Below, one piece after another: positions 25,766 to 34,261 of a DNA stretch of 44,929 bases. Location: assembly GCA_035439485.1 (NCBI GenBank), contig DAORKI010000022.1, positions 1-44,929 on the forward strand. The letters are read 5' to 3'. The position numbers and the translations under genes were made by a program. Source of the stretch: CAIKXD01 sp035439485. Lineage in GTDB: Bacteria > Bacteroidota > Bacteroidia > UBA4408. A model generated the notes under the pieces. It searched no databases. It saw only the letters and a list, made by a program, of their open reading frames with translations, and was not told where the DNA came from. Within the stretch, counting starts at the first letter, position 1. Each line of letters starts with the position of its first letter.

Positions 25766-26989
25766 TTATTCAGACCTTAATGCTTCAATTGGTTGCACAT
25801 GAGCGGCTTTTAGTGCAGGAAAAAATCCTGCTAAAGCGCCCGAGAAAATTATCATTAATGTGGCCGAAATAGCTAAGTTAAAATCAATTGATGGGTTCTT
25901 AAAAAAATCGCCTTCCACATTTTTACTCATTAAATTTAATAATCCTACACCAAGCACTAAACCAAGATAACCCGATACAGCTGTAATAAAAACTGCTTCT
26001 TGTACTACCAACATTACAATTGAAATTGGGGTAGCGCCTAACGCCTTTCTAACTCCAATTTCGTTGGTGCGTTCTTTTACAATAATCATCATTATATTAC
26101 TCACACCAACTATGCCAGCAAGCAGTGTGCAAATTCCAATTATCCAAATAAATATTTTTACGCCATCAAGCATACTCATAATGCGTTTATATTCTTCGCC
26201 CCAGTTATCAACTCGCACTGCGTTAAAATCGGCTGGATTAAAATTATAACGAGCAGCTAACAAATTTCGAATTTTAGTTACAGCTGCATCTCCTTCGTTT
26301 CCATAATTTTCTTGCAAATTAGTCCAAATAGTACCAACTTCTTTCCCTATACCACTTACTCTTTGATAAGTTGTGAGTGGCACATAAATTCTATTTAAAT
26401 CGCCATTGCCTGGGTCGGTAAAAACGCCCACCACTTTATAGGCAGTACCATTTACATTAATGTACTTATCAATTGGATTTTCATCTTTAAATAGTTCATC
26501 TCTTACGGGGTAACCTATGGCACAAACTTTTCGATATTCTTTGATATCATTTTCATTAATAAATCTACCTAAAATAATACTTGCATTTTCAAGGTAATCA
26601 TGGTCGGGCATGCAAGAGCGCAACATATATGAGCCATGGCGGTTCTTATAGCTCATTTCGGTTGTTGCCATTCCAGCTGCTGCACTAATTTTATCAATAT
26701 GTTCAAGATTATTTTTAAGATAAAGATAGTCTTCAGTTTTCAACACTATTTCTCTTCCTGGTTTCATTCCTTTATATGGCATCGATGTCATACCACTCTC
26801 AATATTGATACTGTTTACAGCATCATGCAAAAATTGTGATTCAGCACCATTTCTTAAACCTTGTCCAGCACCAAGCAGAACAATTAAAATAAAAATTCCC
26901 CAAGCCACACTGAAACCTGTTAAAAAAGTGCGTAGTTTATTTTTACTTATCGTACCAAAAATTTCTTGCCATTTATCAATATCAAACAT
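25766..26989 (-). CDS. MacB/FtsX-type ABC permease (first of two)
   Basis: Permease of 407 residues with the same plan as its neighbour: opening MFDIDKWQEIFGTISKNKLR, an N-terminal membrane helix, a periplasmic domain of about 220 residues and three C-terminal helices with VKERTNEIGVRKALGATP. Identity to the second permease is highest in the membrane and coupling regions and low in the periplasmic domain. It starts nine bases after the ATPase stop. Together with the ATPase and adaptor it makes a MacAB-like tripartite pump or a lipoprotein-type transporter; which one is not clear from sequence. Confidence 0.9.
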   Translation of the reverse strand: MFDIDKWQEIFGTISKNKLRTFLTGFSVAWGIFILIVLLGAGQGLRNGAESQFLHDAVNSINIESGMTSMPYKGMKPGREIVLKTEDYLYLKNNLEHIDKISAAAGMATTEMSYKNRHGSYMLRSCMPDHDYLENASIILGRFINENDIKEYRKVCAIGYPVRDELFKDENPIDKYINVNGTAYKVVGVFTDPGNGDLNRIYVPLTTYQRVSGIGKEVGTIWTNLQENYGNEGDAAVTKIRNLLAARYNFNPADFNAVRVDNWGEEYKRIMSMLDGVKIFIWIIGICTLLAGIVGVSNIMMIIVKERTNEIGVRKALGATPISIVMLVVQEAVFITAVSGYLGLVLGVGLLNLMSKNVEGDFFKNPSIDFNLAISATLMIIFSGALAGFFPALKAAHVQPIEALRSE

Positions 26990-26998
26990 GCAATAATT

Positions 26999-27664
26999 TT
27001 ATTGATTAACAATTAAACCATCCTTTAATCTAATAATACGATCGGTCATTTTACTAATGTCGTCTTCATGAGTAACAATAACTACCGTGATACCTTCTTT
27101 ATTTACTTCTTTAAACAACTGCATTACCTCCAATGAAGTTGCACTGTCAAGCGCTCCGGTTGGCTCATCAGCGAAAATAACTTTGGGTTTTGCTATTAAT
27201 GCGCGCGCAATGGCAACACGTTGTTTTTGCCCACCACTCATTTCGCTTGGTAAATGATTGGACCATTCTTTTAATCCCACCCTATCTAGGTATTCAAGCG
27301 CAAGTTTATTTCTTGTTTTTCGGTTTACTTGTTGATAATATAACGGCAATGCCACATTCTCCATTGCATTTTTAAATGACAATAAATTGAAGGATTGAAA
27401 AACAAATCCTAAAAATTTATTGCGCAATTGAGCTGCTTTAGTCTGCGATAAATCTTGCATTAAAATATTGTTCAACATATAAGTTCCAGCATCATAATTG
27501 TCGAGTAAACCCAATATGTTTAACAAAGTTGATTTACCTGAACCTGATGATCCCATAATGGAAACGAGTTCGCCTTCCATGATGTGCATATCAATGCCTT
27601 TTAATACTTGCATTTTGTTGTTACCAACCTGATATGATTTATGTATTTGATTTAAACGTATCAC
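26999..27664 (-). CDS. ABC transporter ATPase (MacB/LolD type)
   Basis: Soluble ATPase subunit of 221 residues. Walker A GSSGSGKST near 38-46, Q-loop FVFQSFNLL, signature MSGGQKQRVAIARALI, Walker B VIFADEPTGALD and H-loop VTHEDD are all present. The MacB/LolD-type subfamily normally works with FtsX-like permeases, as here. The start codon is GTG (GTG ATA CGT), chosen because the family begins MIxLxxIxKxY. First gene of the four-gene operon, so its upstream region holds the operon promoter. Confidence 0.94.
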   Translation of the reverse strand: MIRLNQIHKSYQVGNNKMQVLKGIDMHIMEGELVSIMGSSGSGKSTLLNILGLLDNYDAGTYMLNNILMQDLSQTKAAQLRNKFLGFVFQSFNLLSFKNAMENVALPLYYQQVNRKTRNKLALEYLDRVGLKEWSNHLPSEMSGGQKQRVAIARALIAKPKVIFADEPTGALDSATSLEVMQLFKEVNKEGITVVIVTHEDDISKMTDRIIRLKDGLIVNQ

Positions 27665-27673
27665 AGCACTTAT

Positions 27674-27736
27674 TTAACGATAAAATTATATCAAATCTTT
27701 TTCGCTAAGTTGTTAATTTTATATTTTCATCGTTAA
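27674..27736. promoter_or_regulatory. Inverted repeat upstream of the efflux operon, possible operator
   Basis: TTAACGAT at 27674-27681 is repeated as its exact complement ATCGTTAA at 27729-27736, 47 bases apart, immediately upstream of the ATPase start. GTTAAT also occurs three times between 27711 and 27747. No TAnnTTTG box is seen here. Could be a regulator site, but eight bases can match by chance in such AT-rich DNA. Confidence 0.25.
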
Positions 27737-27773
27737 TACGTGTTAATCTGTACGCTTTTGATACAAACGGACA

Positions 27774-27804
27774 CAAAAAAAGCTGTTATCGAAATGATAA
27801 CAGC
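27774..27804 (-). terminator. Terminator of the beta-barrel gene
   Basis: GCTGTTATC at 27782-27790 pairs perfectly with GATAACAGC at 27796-27804, loop of five, with an A run on the plus strand that reads as a T run on the minus strand. It lies 20 bases past the stop. Confidence 0.9.
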
Positions 27805-27823
27805 CCTAATAAAAAGTATAATA

Positions 27824-28603
27824 CTATAAAGATTTTAGCATCTCTGCCTTTGCCCTTGTGCTTTTGGTGCTAAATAAATATGCAATACTAAATCCTGCAT
27901 AATGTCCTTGATTGGAGAATATATGCTCGTAATCAGTTCCATCGAGGGTATAATTTACTTTTGACTGGGCTATATCACCAGCCATGCTAATATTCCACAC
28001 AAAATTAAATGATAATCTGTTGCCTTTATTGAACTTTTTTTCGCGGCCTACCATCAGTTGCAAATTGGTTGTAGAAAATTTTCCAGCAGTTACAGTTTGA
28101 CTAAAATTGGTAAGTTGTGGTAAGTATATACTTTCATTTTTTGATTGTTCGGGATATATAACTGTATTCACAGCTTTATCAGAGAACATGAAATTAAATC
28201 CTGCTCCAACTACCCATGATTTTTTTTTACAATCAGGTTTAAAATTATAAATTAATAATAAAGGAATTTGGGTAACATTAATTGAAGCTGTACTTTTAAT
28301 AAAATGATCATTCTTTATTAAAGAGTAATTTTTAGCGAAACCAAATTCAAAGCCTATACTTGTAAATCCAATACCTGTTTGTAAACTCCATTTATCGTCA
28401 ACAAAATATCTACCATGAAAATTCAAGGAAGCTGTTCCAAAATTGTGCTTATAAAAACCTGCATGGGCTAAATCAGAACCTCCACTAAGTTGTGAAGCAT
28501 TACTTCCCCCGAATAAACTTATACCATATTGCACCTTATCCTTAAATGCAAAAATATTAGTGTAGTTCAAAATAATTAATGAAAGTAACAGTATTTTTTT
28601 CAT
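27824..28603 (-). CDS. Outer-membrane beta-barrel protein, PorT-like family
   Basis: Protein of 259 residues with a signal peptide (about 1-19) followed by alternating hydrophobic/polar strands, for example VQYGISLFGGSNASQL, WSLQTGIGFTSIGFEFGF, KKSWVVGAGFNFMFS and GNRLSFNFVWNISMA, and ending in HYAGFSIAYLFS. This is the pattern of the PF13568-type outer membrane beta-barrels common in Bacteroidota. Several more residues follow the last strand (STKSTRAKAEMLKSL), unusual because such barrels often end in an aromatic residue. Function unknown. Monocistronic, with its own terminator. Confidence 0.75.
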   Translation of the reverse strand: MKKILLLSLIILNYTNIFAFKDKVQYGISLFGGSNASQLSGGSDLAHAGFYKHNFGTASLNFHGRYFVDDKWSLQTGIGFTSIGFEFGFAKNYSLIKNDHFIKSTASINVTQIPLLLIYNFKPDCKKKSWVVGAGFNFMFSDKAVNTVIYPEQSKNESIYLPQLTNFSQTVTAGKFSTTNLQLMVGREKKFNKGNRLSFNFVWNISMAGDIAQSKVNYTLDGTDYEHIFSNQGHYAGFSIAYLFSTKSTRAKAEMLKSL

Positions 28604-28998
28604 GATATTGCTTTTTTGATGATGTTAAAAGTAAACAATTTTTCAAAATGTTATTCAAAATTCGAGATTTATTAATTAATTTCAATGTGATTTAACATTT
28701 AATTTTTTTGATAACAGATTGGAAATGAATTATCAATCACAACAATTTAGATATCTAATTTAGTCAGATTTTAATTTAATACTCTGATTCAGCATGCCAA
28801 TTTTTGTTTGATTCAAAAGAGGATTTATTATTAAAATTCGTTCTTACTCAATTTAAATAAAGACAGGAGTTTAACATTGTTAATGCTTACAATTAATACA
28901 AATTATTCCAATTGCATTTATTTTTAAGGCCAATTAAAAATAAATAGTCAATGTTAAATGTCGATACAACTTTAAATTAGCACAATTAGGCTACAAAT
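28604..28998. other. Gene-free stretch between dnaK and the beta-barrel gene
   Basis: About 390 bp of AT-rich DNA upstream of the beta-barrel gene and downstream of the dnaK terminator. I found no frame, repeat copy or RNA fold that I can support, and no exact TAnnTTTG box close to the beta-barrel start. Confidence 0.4.
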
Positions 28999-29045
28999 AA
29001 AAAAAAAAAAAAAACGCCTGTAGCATTGCTGTTACAGGCGTTTTT
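28999..29045 (-). terminator. Terminator of dnaK
   Basis: CGCCTGTA at 29015-29022 pairs with TACAGGCG at 29033-29040, ten-base loop; on the minus strand a run of about 16 T follows. It lies 20 bases past the dnaK stop. The T run is unusually long. Confidence 0.93.
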
Positions 29046-29060
29046 ACATTCAACCTAAAT

Positions 29061-30965
29061 TTATTTATTTTCCTTTACTTCTTCAAAGTCAACATCAGTA
29101 GCTTCACCACTTGCACCTGAACTTGCGTTAGGTTCAGCTCCATTATTTGCACCAGGTTCACCACCTGCTTTGTACATATCTTCAGATGCGGCTTGCCATG
29201 CAGCATTCAATTTTTCCATAGCAGCATCAATAGCAGTAATATTTCTTTCGGCATGTGCAGCTTTTAATGCGGTAAAACTTGTTTCTATGGCTTGTTTTTT
29301 GTCGGCAGGAATTTTATCCCCAAACTCTTTTAATTGTTTTTCGGTTTGGAATACCAATGCATCGGCCGCATTAATTTTATCTGCTTCTTCTTTTGCTTTA
29401 CGATCGCTTTCTGCATTGGCTTCAGCTTCAGCTTTCATCTTTTTAATTTCATCATCACTTAATCCTGATGAAGCTTCTATTCTAATTTGCTGTGATTTTC
29501 CAGTAGCTTTATCCTTTGCAGAAACATGTAAAATTCCATTAGCATCAATATCAAAAGTTACTTCAATTTGTGGCACTCCTCTAGGTGAAGGTGGAATTCC
29601 ATCTAAATGAAATCTTCCTATAGTGCGATTTTGATTTGCCATTGGGCGTTCGCCTTGCAAAATATGAATTTCAACTGAAGGTTGGTTATCACTTGCTGTA
29701 CTAAAAGTTTCACTCTTTTTTGCAGGAATAGTAGTGTTTGATTCAATTAATTTTGTCATTACACCACCCATGGTTTCTATACCTAAACTTAAAGGAGTAA
29801 CATCAAGTAACAATACATCTTTTACTTCTCCAGTTAAAACACCACCTTGAATTGCTGCCCCAATAGCCACCACTTCATCGGGATTTACTCCTTTTGAAGG
29901 AGATTTTCCAAAGAACTTCTCCACTGCTTCTTGAATGGCAGGAATTCTGGTTGAACCGCCCACTAAAATTACTTCATTGATATCATTTACTGATAATCCA
30001 GCATTCTTTAATGCTGATTTACAAGGCTCAATGGTTCTTTTTACCAAATCATCAACCAATTGCTCAAATTTGGCTCTGGTTAAAGTTCTTACTAAATGTT
30101 TCGGAATACCATCAACTGGCATAATGTATGGTAAATTAATTTCGCTTGATGTGGTGCTCGATAATTCAATTTTTGCTTTTTCGGCAGCTTCTTTTAAACG
30201 TTGCAAAGCCATAGGATCCTTGCTAATGTCAAGTCCGCCATTTTCATTTTTAAACTCTTGAACTAACCAATCGATTATTTTTTGGTCAAAATCATCACCC
30301 CCCAAATGTGTATCACCATCAGTTGATTTTACTTCAAAAACTCCATCACCTAATTCAAGAACAGAAACGTCATGAGTTCCACCACCACAGTCAAATACCA
30401 CTATTTTCATATCTGAATGTTTCTTATCTAAGCCATATGCCAAGGCAGCTGCTGTTGGCTCGTTGATGATTCGTTTTACTGTTAATCCAGCAATTTCTCC
30501 CGCTTCCTTAGTGGCCTGACGTTGTGCGTCATTAAAATATGCTGGTACAGTAATTACAGCCTCTGTAACGGTAGTTCCTAAATAATCTTCGGCTGTTTTC
30601 TTCATTTTTTGAAGAATAATTGCTGAAATTTCTTGTGGTGTGTAAAGTCTGCCATCAATATCAACTCGTGGTGTATTATTGTCACCTTTTTTAACTTTAT
30701 AAGGTACACGAGTTACCTCATTTGTCACTTTATCGAATGATTCTCCCATAAAACGTTTAATCGAATAAACTGTTTTTGTAGGATTTGTAATGGCTTGACG
30801 TTTTGCAGGATCACCTACTTTTCTTTCACCATTATCCACAAAAGCTACAACAGATGGTGTAGTTCTTTTGCCTTCACTGTTAGGTATTACAACTGGTTCG
30901 TTACCTTCCATTACCGAAACGCAAGAGTTGGTTGTACCTAAGTCTATTCCTATTATTTTACCCAT
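29061..30965 (-). CDS. dnaK: Chaperone protein DnaK (Hsp70)
   Basis: Cytosolic Hsp70 chaperone of 634 residues. The ATPase domain opens GKIIGIDLGTTNSCVSV and has FDCGGGTHDVSVLELG, the nucleotide loop VILVGGSTRIPAIQ and the hydrophobic linker DVLLLDVTPLSLGIETMGG. The substrate-binding domain and helical lid follow, ending in a disordered tail with the DVDFEEVKENK variant of the usual EEVK end. I start the gene at the ATG at 30965: the frame is open for 23 more codons but those residues are not part of Hsp70. FDCGGGTHDVS has Cys and His where many homologues have Leu and Phe/Thr (FDLGGGTFDVS), as in some Bacteroidota. dnaJ and grpE are not adjacent. Confidence 0.98.
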   Translation of the reverse strand: MGKIIGIDLGTTNSCVSVMEGNEPVVIPNSEGKRTTPSVVAFVDNGERKVGDPAKRQAITNPTKTVYSIKRFMGESFDKVTNEVTRVPYKVKKGDNNTPRVDIDGRLYTPQEISAIILQKMKKTAEDYLGTTVTEAVITVPAYFNDAQRQATKEAGEIAGLTVKRIINEPTAAALAYGLDKKHSDMKIVVFDCGGGTHDVSVLELGDGVFEVKSTDGDTHLGGDDFDQKIIDWLVQEFKNENGGLDISKDPMALQRLKEAAEKAKIELSSTTSSEINLPYIMPVDGIPKHLVRTLTRAKFEQLVDDLVKRTIEPCKSALKNAGLSVNDINEVILVGGSTRIPAIQEAVEKFFGKSPSKGVNPDEVVAIGAAIQGGVLTGEVKDVLLLDVTPLSLGIETMGGVMTKLIESNTTIPAKKSETFSTASDNQPSVEIHILQGERPMANQNRTIGRFHLDGIPPSPRGVPQIEVTFDIDANGILHVSAKDKATGKSQQIRIEASSGLSDDEIKKMKAEAEANAESDRKAKEEADKINAADALVFQTEKQLKEFGDKIPADKKQAIETSFTALKAAHAERNITAIDAAMEKLNAAWQAASEDMYKAGGEPGANNGAEPNASSGASGEATDVDFEEVKENK

Positions 30966-31066
30966 GATTTTATTGTGTTTTAAATTTTTACTATTGGTTA
31001 ATGCCTGCCTTTTGTCAATCACTATGCCAAGCAAGATATATACATTATTTTGTGAAAATGTGGCAC

Positions 31067-31105
31067 AAAAAAAACAGCCAACCTGCTAACATTGCAAATT
31101 GGCTG
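31067..31105 (-). terminator. Terminator of the lipoprotein gene
   Basis: CAGCCAA at 31075-31081 pairs with TTGGCTG at 31099-31105; on the minus strand nine T follow. It lies 22 bases past the lipoprotein stop and just upstream of dnaK, insulating dnaK from read-through. Confidence 0.88.
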
Positions 31106-31126
31106 CCAAAAAGACATCAAATTAAC

Positions 31127-32137
31127 CTATGGTTTTATAAAACCCATATCATCTGTATATTTTCCTTTAACAAATTCATCTAGTGTTTGCGAATTAAATG
31201 GTCTTGGGTTACCATAGCTTGTTATTCTTGTATTAAACAAACCTAAACCATGCTGTACGTTCGAATATACGGGTTTTTCTTGAAAGTTACTTGAATAAGG
31301 AGCATTTAAATCTTTGTAAATTTGAAAATCTTCGCCAGCTGCTGTTACTAGTAATTGCCCTCTATAAGGTATTCTTTTAACCGTATTATCAGAAAAATTA
31401 GTGGATTTAATTGAACTTAAAAAAGCAAAGAAATCTTCTCCAGCAATAGACTTTTTAACTATAATTCCTCCGTCTGTTGTTGGTGTATAAATTGGATTTA
31501 ATACCCAATCAACATATTTGTAGGCGGTATCATTTCCTAATTTGAATTCTTTGTAGTGAAATCTGAATGTAGCTTCATATATTTTACCATTCTTTTGGCT
31601 TGTCCATTCAAAATTATATTTGGCTGAGTATTTATTATCGGTTCCAACTAAAGGAAAAGTTGTTCCACCTTGAGGAAAAAGAATAGCTTTTATCAAATTG
31701 GTAGAAGCAGCTGCCTTATATCCAGTTTTTTTATTTTCTATTTTTAACTTATATATAAATTCTGCATCCAACAATTCTCGGGTGGCATAAATTATATTGT
31801 TTTTTTTAGAAAAATTTCCACCTTCGGGTGCTTGAATAATGGTATCATACAACAATGTACTGCTCACTAAATTACTTCCGTTATATTTTTCAAGAATCAC
31901 GCTCATATCCGCAGGATTGAAGTTGGTGGAGTCGGGCTCTTGAGCCATTGCGAAAGCATCGCCTTTACCTAAAAACGCCTTATTAATTTTTACATATTGA
32001 ATTGGCTGCGATACATCAAGCAAACCATATACAACTGCTATTTCTTTGTAATCGGCTATAACATTTACATCAGTTGAGCAAGAAGTAAAAAGGCTTGACG
32101 TAAATAAAGACAGAATGGCTAAATATTTAAATTTCAT
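31127..32137 (-). CDS. Lipoprotein of unknown function (possibly DUF4249-like)
   Basis: Protein of 336 residues with a lipoprotein signal: SLFTSCSTD, with the lipobox Cys at about residue 20. The mature protein opens DVNVIADYKEIAVVYGLLD and is predicted beta-rich, ending in a block (VYSNVQHGLGLFNTRITSYG) that recalls the C-terminal part of DUF4249 surface proteins. I cannot confirm that family. It would be anchored in the inner or outer membrane. It lies 30 bases after the M28 stop but has its own -7 box and a strong terminator, so it is probably a single-gene unit. Confidence 0.75.
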   Translation of the reverse strand: MKFKYLAILSLFTSSLFTSCSTDVNVIADYKEIAVVYGLLDVSQPIQYVKINKAFLGKGDAFAMAQEPDSTNFNPADMSVILEKYNGSNLVSSTLLYDTIIQAPEGGNFSKKNNIIYATRELLDAEFIYKLKIENKKTGYKAAASTNLIKAILFPQGGTTFPLVGTDNKYSAKYNFEWTSQKNGKIYEATFRFHYKEFKLGNDTAYKYVDWVLNPIYTPTTDGGIIVKKSIAGEDFFAFLSSIKSTNFSDNTVKRIPYRGQLLVTAAGEDFQIYKDLNAPYSSNFQEKPVYSNVQHGLGLFNTRITSYGNPRPFNSQTLDEFVKGKYTDDMGFIKP

Positions 32138-32154
32138 TTTATAATTGAAAGGTG

Positions 32155-32162
32155 CAAATGTA
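32155..32162 (-). promoter_or_regulatory. -7 box for the lipoprotein gene
   Basis: Minus-strand TACATTTG matches TAnnTTTG, 17 bases before the ATG, inside the short gap after the M28 gene. Confidence 0.4.
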
Positions 32163-32167
32163 ATAAT

Positions 32168-33550
32168 TTAATGAAACTCAGTATTGTCTATAAGATAAAT
32201 TAACGCTGCCATTGCCGCGGCTCCTAATTCAAGTTCACGTTTATTAACTTTATCAAAGGTATCATCTGCAGTATGATGATAATCAAAGTATCTCTGAGAA
32301 TCTGGCATTAACTCCGCTAATGGCACTCCTTGATCTTTTAAAGGTGAAATATCAGGTCCTCCTCCTACTGCATCTAAATCATGTAAATCATAGGGTAATA
32401 ACAGTGGTTTATAATTTTTAACAGAATTCATGAACCAACTTGGTGCTTCAAAACTAAATCCTCTTGGCGTAAATCCACCAGCGTCAGACTCTATTGCAGC
32501 AATATGTGTTTCTTTTTTCTCTTTAGCCTGTTTGGCATATTCCTTTCCTCCTCTCAATCCATTTTCTTCATTCATAAAAAGCACCACCCGTAAACTATGT
32601 TTAGGTTGGTATCCAATAGCCTTAAAAATTCGCATTACCTCCATACTTTGAACACATCCTGCACCATCATCATGCGCGCCACTTCCATTATCCCATGCAT
32701 CTAAATGACCTCCAACAACAATATATTCAAGCGGTTTCTCTGAACCTTTCCATTCACCAATAACATTATAAGATTCAGTATCAGGTAAAGTTTGGCAACT
32801 GGTCTTTATTAACATTTTGGCTGTTTTATTCTGTCTAATCAAGGCGCTTAAATATTCAGCCCCCTCTGTACTTATGGCTACAGCAGGTATTTTAGGCAAA
32901 CTATCAACATATTGCATTGATCCAGTATGAGGGAACTTGTCTATTTTAAGACCCATAGATCTAGTAACTGTTGCAACTGCTCCAAATTTGGATGCGTTCA
33001 TGGCACCTGCCCATCTTTGATTTACGGCCTTTCCGTATGCATTAAAAGTATGTATGTGAGTGGCATCCATAGGCCTGTTATAAAAGACAATTTTACCTTT
33101 TATTTTTTCTTTGCCTAACTTTTCTAAATCCTCAAAATTTATAACTTCAATTACCTCAGCTTCAATGCCTGCTTCGGGTGTTGCAATGGAGCCTCCCAGT
33201 GCGCAAATTTGTGTTTCTTGTTTAACGCCTGTCTTTGGATTAATAATGAATCCTTGCTCTTTTTCGCCTCTTACCCAATGCGGTACCATTACAGGTTGTA
33301 ATTCAATTCTATTTAAATTTAATCCTTCCATAACAGTTTTTCCCCATTCAACTGCCTTTGCTGCTTGAGGAGAACCACTTAACCGCCCTCCAATGTTTGA
33401 ACAGAGGTAGGATAAATTTTGGTAACATTCGCCATGTGTAAGCACTTCATCATAAATTTTTTTTATCATTAATGAATCTGTGTTTTGTGCACTTGTTTTC
33501 AAGCAGAATATCACTAATGTGCATAAGCTAATTCGTTTAATTATTTTCAT
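32168..33550 (-). CDS. M28 family zinc aminopeptidase/carboxypeptidase Q-like
   Basis: Secreted zinc peptidase of 460 residues. A signal peptide covers about residues 1-22 from the ATG at 33550, which overlaps the rluA stop by four bases (ATGA); the upstream in-frame Met is inside rluA and is rejected. A PA-type insert lies around 130-250. The M28 zinc site is visible: H282 and D284 in VVGGHLDAWDNG, D294/D295 in GAHDDGAG, E328/E329 in MNEENGLRGG and the C-terminal HHTADDTFD. The arrangement is closest to carboxypeptidase Q-like members. It should trim oligopeptides in the periplasm. Last gene of an M42/S8/RluA/M28 operon. Confidence 0.9.
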   Translation of the reverse strand: MKIIKRISLCTLVIFCLKTSAQNTDSLMIKKIYDEVLTHGECYQNLSYLCSNIGGRLSGSPQAAKAVEWGKTVMEGLNLNRIELQPVMVPHWVRGEKEQGFIINPKTGVKQETQICALGGSIATPEAGIEAEVIEVINFEDLEKLGKEKIKGKIVFYNRPMDATHIHTFNAYGKAVNQRWAGAMNASKFGAVATVTRSMGLKIDKFPHTGSMQYVDSLPKIPAVAISTEGAEYLSALIRQNKTAKMLIKTSCQTLPDTESYNVIGEWKGSEKPLEYIVVGGHLDAWDNGSGAHDDGAGCVQSMEVMRIFKAIGYQPKHSLRVVLFMNEENGLRGGKEYAKQAKEKKETHIAAIESDAGGFTPRGFSFEAPSWFMNSVKNYKPLLLPYDLHDLDAVGGGPDISPLKDQGVPLAELMPDSQRYFDYHHTADDTFDKVNKRELELGAAAMAALIYLIDNTEFH

Positions 33551-34242
33551 GATACTAATTTTAATAATGCAAGCCACAAATTATCTTTTGGAGGCGCTGC
33601 TACAATAGTAATATTTTCTTTTTTTACAGGATGAATAAAACTTACTTTTCGCGCATGTAAATGAATTGATGCATCGTTGTTTTGCCTTTCTGCACCATAT
33701 TTTACATCACCTTTTATGGGACAACTAATGGCCGACAATTGAGCTCTTATTTGATGATGTCGTCCAGTATGCGGATTTATTTCTAACAAAAAATACTTGT
33801 CAGATGATGCTATTACACTATATTCGAGTGTACTTGGTAAACTATTTTTTACTTGATTCACATGAGCCTTTGATTTATTGCGAGCTTCATCCTTTAAAAG
33901 AAAATGTTCTAGTTTACCTTCCTTTTGCGGAGGTTTATTTTTCACCACTGCCCAATAAGTTTTTGTTATTTCTTTTTTTTGAAACATTTCATTAAGCCTT
34001 GCTAAAGCCTTGCTTGTTTTGGCAAAAAGTACTATTCCGCTCACCGGTCTATCAATGCGATGCACAGTCCCTAAAAAGACTTCTCCAGGTTTATTATTCT
34101 TTACTTTAATATAATCCTTAACATAATCACTCAATGGTTTATCACCAGTTTTATCACCTTGAACTATATCACCCGATTTTTTATTGATTGCAATAATATG
34201 ATTATCCTCATATAGCACATCTAAAAAGTCAACATTCATCAT
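33547..34242 (-). CDS. RluA-family 23S rRNA/tRNA pseudouridine synthase
   Basis: Cytosolic pseudouridine synthase of 231 residues. The catalytic Asp is D64 in VHRIDRPVSGIVLFAKT; GRHHQIRAQL and the C-terminal IHLHARKVSFIHP are also RluA hallmarks. There is no N-terminal S4 domain, so it is the short RluA/RluC type. I use the ATG-ATG pair at 34242: the longer open frame overlaps the end of the peptidase gene and its extra residues are unlike RluA. It sits between two peptidase genes, 19 bases after S8 and overlapping M28 by four. The target uridine is unknown. Confidence 0.92.
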   Translation of the reverse strand: MMNVDFLDVLYEDNHIIAINKKSGDIVQGDKTGDKPLSDYVKDYIKVKNNKPGEVFLGTVHRIDRPVSGIVLFAKTSKALARLNEMFQKKEITKTYWAVVKNKPPQKEGKLEHFLLKDEARNKSKAHVNQVKNSLPSTLEYSVIASSDKYFLLEINPHTGRHHQIRAQLSAISCPIKGDVKYGAERQNNDASIHLHARKVSFIHPVKKENITIVAAPPKDNLWLALLKLVS

Positions 34243-34261
34243 GAAAGGATAGCCAATATCA

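Noticed and set aside
30966..31034. Longer dnaK start
   Set aside because: The additional 23 residues lie before the universal GKIIGIDLGTTNS opening and are not part of Hsp70.
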